Of a stretch of DNA of 38,347 nucleotides, positions 36,488 through 38,347 are shown piece after piece (position 1 is the first letter of the stretch; each line of letters starts with the position of its first letter). The stretch lies in NCBI GenBank assembly GCA_900320605.1, contig ONSY01000076.1, forward strand, positions 1-38,347. The letters run 5' to 3'. A program made the position numbers and the translations under genes. The DNA comes from an uncultured Eubacteriales bacterium (lineage in GTDB: Bacteria > Bacillota > Clostridia > Oscillospirales > Acutalibacteraceae). The notes beneath the pieces were generated by a model, which did not search any database, was not told where the DNA came from, and worked only from the letters and a program-made list of their open reading frames with translations.

Positions 36488-36679
36488 GTAAGTAATCTTT
36501 TGCTGATAATTCAGTTTAAGATTTTCTGTCCTTTTTTTCCATGGTTTTATGATACGGAAAATCATTGCTGTCAATGCGGAAAAGGCATATTCGACCGCTG
36601 GATCTGCATCGGTATCGATGAGATTCTGTATCCTAAAATAAAAAGCTCAAAACGAGCAAAAATTTTTTGGAGGTAGACT

Positions 36680-38338
36680 ATGAAAAAAATTCTGGCAGTC
36701 GTCCTGTGCCTCTGCATGGTGATTGCGATTCTTGCCGGTTGCTCCAAGAGCGAAGAAACTCCTTCAAGCTCTGGCAGCTCCACACCGTCAAGCAGCACGC
36801 CGTCGAGCTCAGGATCCACCCCCGCTTCCAGCGATGAGCCCGCTCCTTCCGGAGAGCTTACCCCCGCTGAGAAAGCAATTGCTGAGAGACTTGATTCCGG
36901 CAATTATTCGAAGGTTGTTTTCAGCTTCTTCACCTGGAACGGCGCTCCGGCCGGTCAGGACAGAATTGAAAAACTCCTGAGCGATTATTGCAAGGAAAAG
37001 ATCGGCGTAGAAGTTGGTCTCTACATTGCTGACGCTACGACCTACAGACAGCAGCTCCCGCTGATGTTTGCGTCCGGCGAACAGTGCGACATCTATGCTG
37101 GTAACTCCCTCGGCTTCAACGTATGCGTTAACAACGGTTATGCATACGACATGATGCAGGATGACCTGTTCAACACCTATGGTGCTGACATCCCCACCCA
37201 GCTTCCTGAGTGGATTATGGCTGGCTGCTTCATCGGTGATGCTCTCTATGCTCTTCCGAGCGTAAAGGACTTCGCGATCTCCACCTCGATCTGCTGCATC
37301 GTTGCTGAATATCTTGACGGTATCGGCTATGACTACGAATCCAAGTGGGAAGATCAGAGAACAAAGGAATTCATCCGTGTTACCAAGTGGGAAGACCTCG
37401 ATGATATCTTCGCACAGCTTCACGAGAAATATCCTGACATCCCGATCTTCTCGTCCACCGGTTCTCTCGGCCAGGGCTATGTCTATGACAACATCGGCGG
37501 CGACTGGTACGGCGTTCTGCTCGATCCGGTCAACAGCCTGAAGGTTGAAGACATGTGGTCCAGCCAGGAGTGGATGGATATCTGCACCAGAACCCATCGT
37601 TACAACGAACTCGGCTACGTTTATCAGAACGCTCTCACTGAGAGACTTTCCATGGGCGTACAGATCGCAGCGAAGAACAACATGTGCCTCGTTTCCCAGG
37701 GCAAGCCGGGCTACAGAACCCAGGCTATCTCCGAAGCGAGCGGCATCAACCTGGTTCCGTTCCAGATTGGTCCTGACATTGTTAAATCGACTGCTCCGAC
37801 CGGTGTTTGCTATTGCGTAAACAGCCAGACCGAAGATCCGGTTGCTGTTATGCAGTTCCTGAACCTTGCTTATACCGATACCTACATCTCCAACCTCCTC
37901 TGCTGGGGTGAAGAAGGCGTCGAATACAAGGTTCTCGACAACGGTACGATCGACTATGTCGACGGCGTAACCCGTGATACCTGCGAATATGCGACCGACG
38001 TTCAGTGGGAAATGCCCAACGAACTGCTCTCCTATCCGTGGTGCACGAATACTCCTGACGTTTGGGACAGAATGCGTGTCTTCAACGAGAACGCTGGTAG
38101 ATCCCTTGCTCTGGGCTTCACTTGGGACAATGCTGAATATGCAACCCAGTTCACAGCTCTCCAGAACGTCTATGATGAGTATTACAACATGCAGATGCTC
38201 GGCTTCGCTGATCCGACCACCTCGATTCCTGAGATGGTAGAGAAGATGAAAGCTGTTGGCCTCGATGATTACATCGCTGCCAAGAAAGCTGCTCTTGAAA
38301 AGTGGGCAACCGAGAAGGGTCTTGCTGACAAGCTGTAA
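36680..38338 (+). CDS. Solute-binding lipoprotein of a carbohydrate ABC transporter
   Basis: 552 residues. Lipoprotein signal MKKILAVVLCLCMVIAILAG with lipobox LAGC and lipidated Cys21; then a Ser/Thr/Pro-rich linker (22-60) that spaces the domain from the membrane. The mature protein is an extracellular solute-binding protein of the family 1 type, long as in LplA/YtcQ-like proteins that pair with LplB/LplC. VVFSFFTWNGAPAG begins the fold. Cys content is unusually high for this class (for example ICCIVA, VCYCVNS). It has its own promoter and a strong GGAGG before the ATG. Codons favour GCT and CTC more than the neighbouring genes, as in highly expressed genes. Substrate is unknown; family suggests oligosaccharides. 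Confidence 0.92.
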   Translation: MKKILAVVLCLCMVIAILAGCSKSEETPSSSGSSTPSSSTPSSSGSTPASSDEPAPSGELTPAEKAIAERLDSGNYSKVVFSFFTWNGAPAGQDRIEKLLSDYCKEKIGVEVGLYIADATTYRQQLPLMFASGEQCDIYAGNSLGFNVCVNNGYAYDMMQDDLFNTYGADIPTQLPEWIMAGCFIGDALYALPSVKDFAISTSICCIVAEYLDGIGYDYESKWEDQRTKEFIRVTKWEDLDDIFAQLHEKYPDIPIFSSTGSLGQGYVYDNIGGDWYGVLLDPVNSLKVEDMWSSQEWMDICTRTHRYNELGYVYQNALTERLSMGVQIAAKNNMCLVSQGKPGYRTQAISEASGINLVPFQIGPDIVKSTAPTGVCYCVNSQTEDPVAVMQFLNLAYTDTYISNLLCWGEEGVEYKVLDNGTIDYVDGVTRDTCEYATDVQWEMPNELLSYPWCTNTPDVWDRMRVFNENAGRSLALGFTWDNAEYATQFTALQNVYDEYYNMQMLGFADPTTSIPEMVEKMKAVGLDDYIAAKKAALEKWATEKGLADKL

Positions 38339-38347
38339 TCTCTGACA

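Larger units (their letters stand above)
36368..36679 (+). other. 312-base intergenic region before the binding-protein gene
   Basis: It holds a hairpin (36396-36423), a good sigma-A promoter (36459-36487) and a leader of about 186 bases before the solute-binding protein. Just before the start is a short GCTC/GAGC hairpin (near 36645) with a T-run and then a GGAGG site. No gene is visible. Confidence 0.7.

Overview
The window comes from a low-GC-lineage Gram-positive, most likely a Clostridia member near Oscillospiraceae/Ruminococcaceae, although its own base composition is moderate. The reasons are the gene order dnaA-dnaN-recF-remB-gyrB-gyrA opposed to rpmH-rnpA-yidD-yidC-jag-mnmE-mnmG-rsmG-parA-parB, consensus sigma-A promoters, strong purine-rich Shine-Dalgarno sites with several TTG/GTG starts, a pyrophosphate-type phosphofructokinase, a two-gene SufC/SufB unit, and an LplB/LplC-type sugar importer with a YesN-like regulator. 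Genus cannot be fixed from this sequence.

Layout. 1-946: the 3' part of a CCA-adding enzyme gene on +, closed by a bidirectional terminator. 1050-10066: the left replication arm, all on minus (gyrA, gyrB, a small zinc-ribbon membrane protein, remB, recF, dnaN, dnaA). The dnaA-dnaN gap (8559-8758) looks like oriC: an AT-rich stretch, a DnaA-trio array (TAG repeats), a short G-rich block, and an array of TGTTGAAAA-like 9-mers instead of the textbook DnaA box. 10212-21957: the right arm on +. It holds the rpmH ribosome/membrane-insertion/tRNA-modification genes, then two perfect parS sites (a third lies inside mnmG), parA-parB, serS and guaB. 22005-22306: a tRNA-Met/tRNA-Glu pair with its own consensus promoter and terminators.

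22357-32867: metabolic and accessory genes. These are a PPi-dependent phosphofructokinase, a convergent DUF1015 gene, a four-gene Gld-like ABC-2 system (ATPase, permease, GldG-like auxiliary protein with an unusual charged N-terminal extension, DUF4340 protein), a minimal SufC-SufB (SMS-like) pair for Fe-S assembly, and an integral membrane protein of unknown function preceded by an 8-codon leader ORF. 32902-38338: an AraC-type response regulator on minus, an AT-rich 827-base intergenic region, then two permeases and a lipoprotein solute-binding protein of a carbohydrate ABC importer.

How it fits together. Genes point away from the origin on both sides. Replication initiation (DnaA, DnaN), supercoiling (GyrAB), repair (RecF) and segregation (ParAB, parS) sit within about 10 kb of the proposed origin. 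The most unusual observations are the divergent DnaA-box array with a matching change in the DnaA recognition helix, the hairpin that appears to bridge the Shine-Dalgarno and AUG of parA, the guaB/tRNA terminator-promoter overlap, the Gld-like system, and the long leader of the sugar importer. All functional calls are by recognition of sequence motifs; no search was run.
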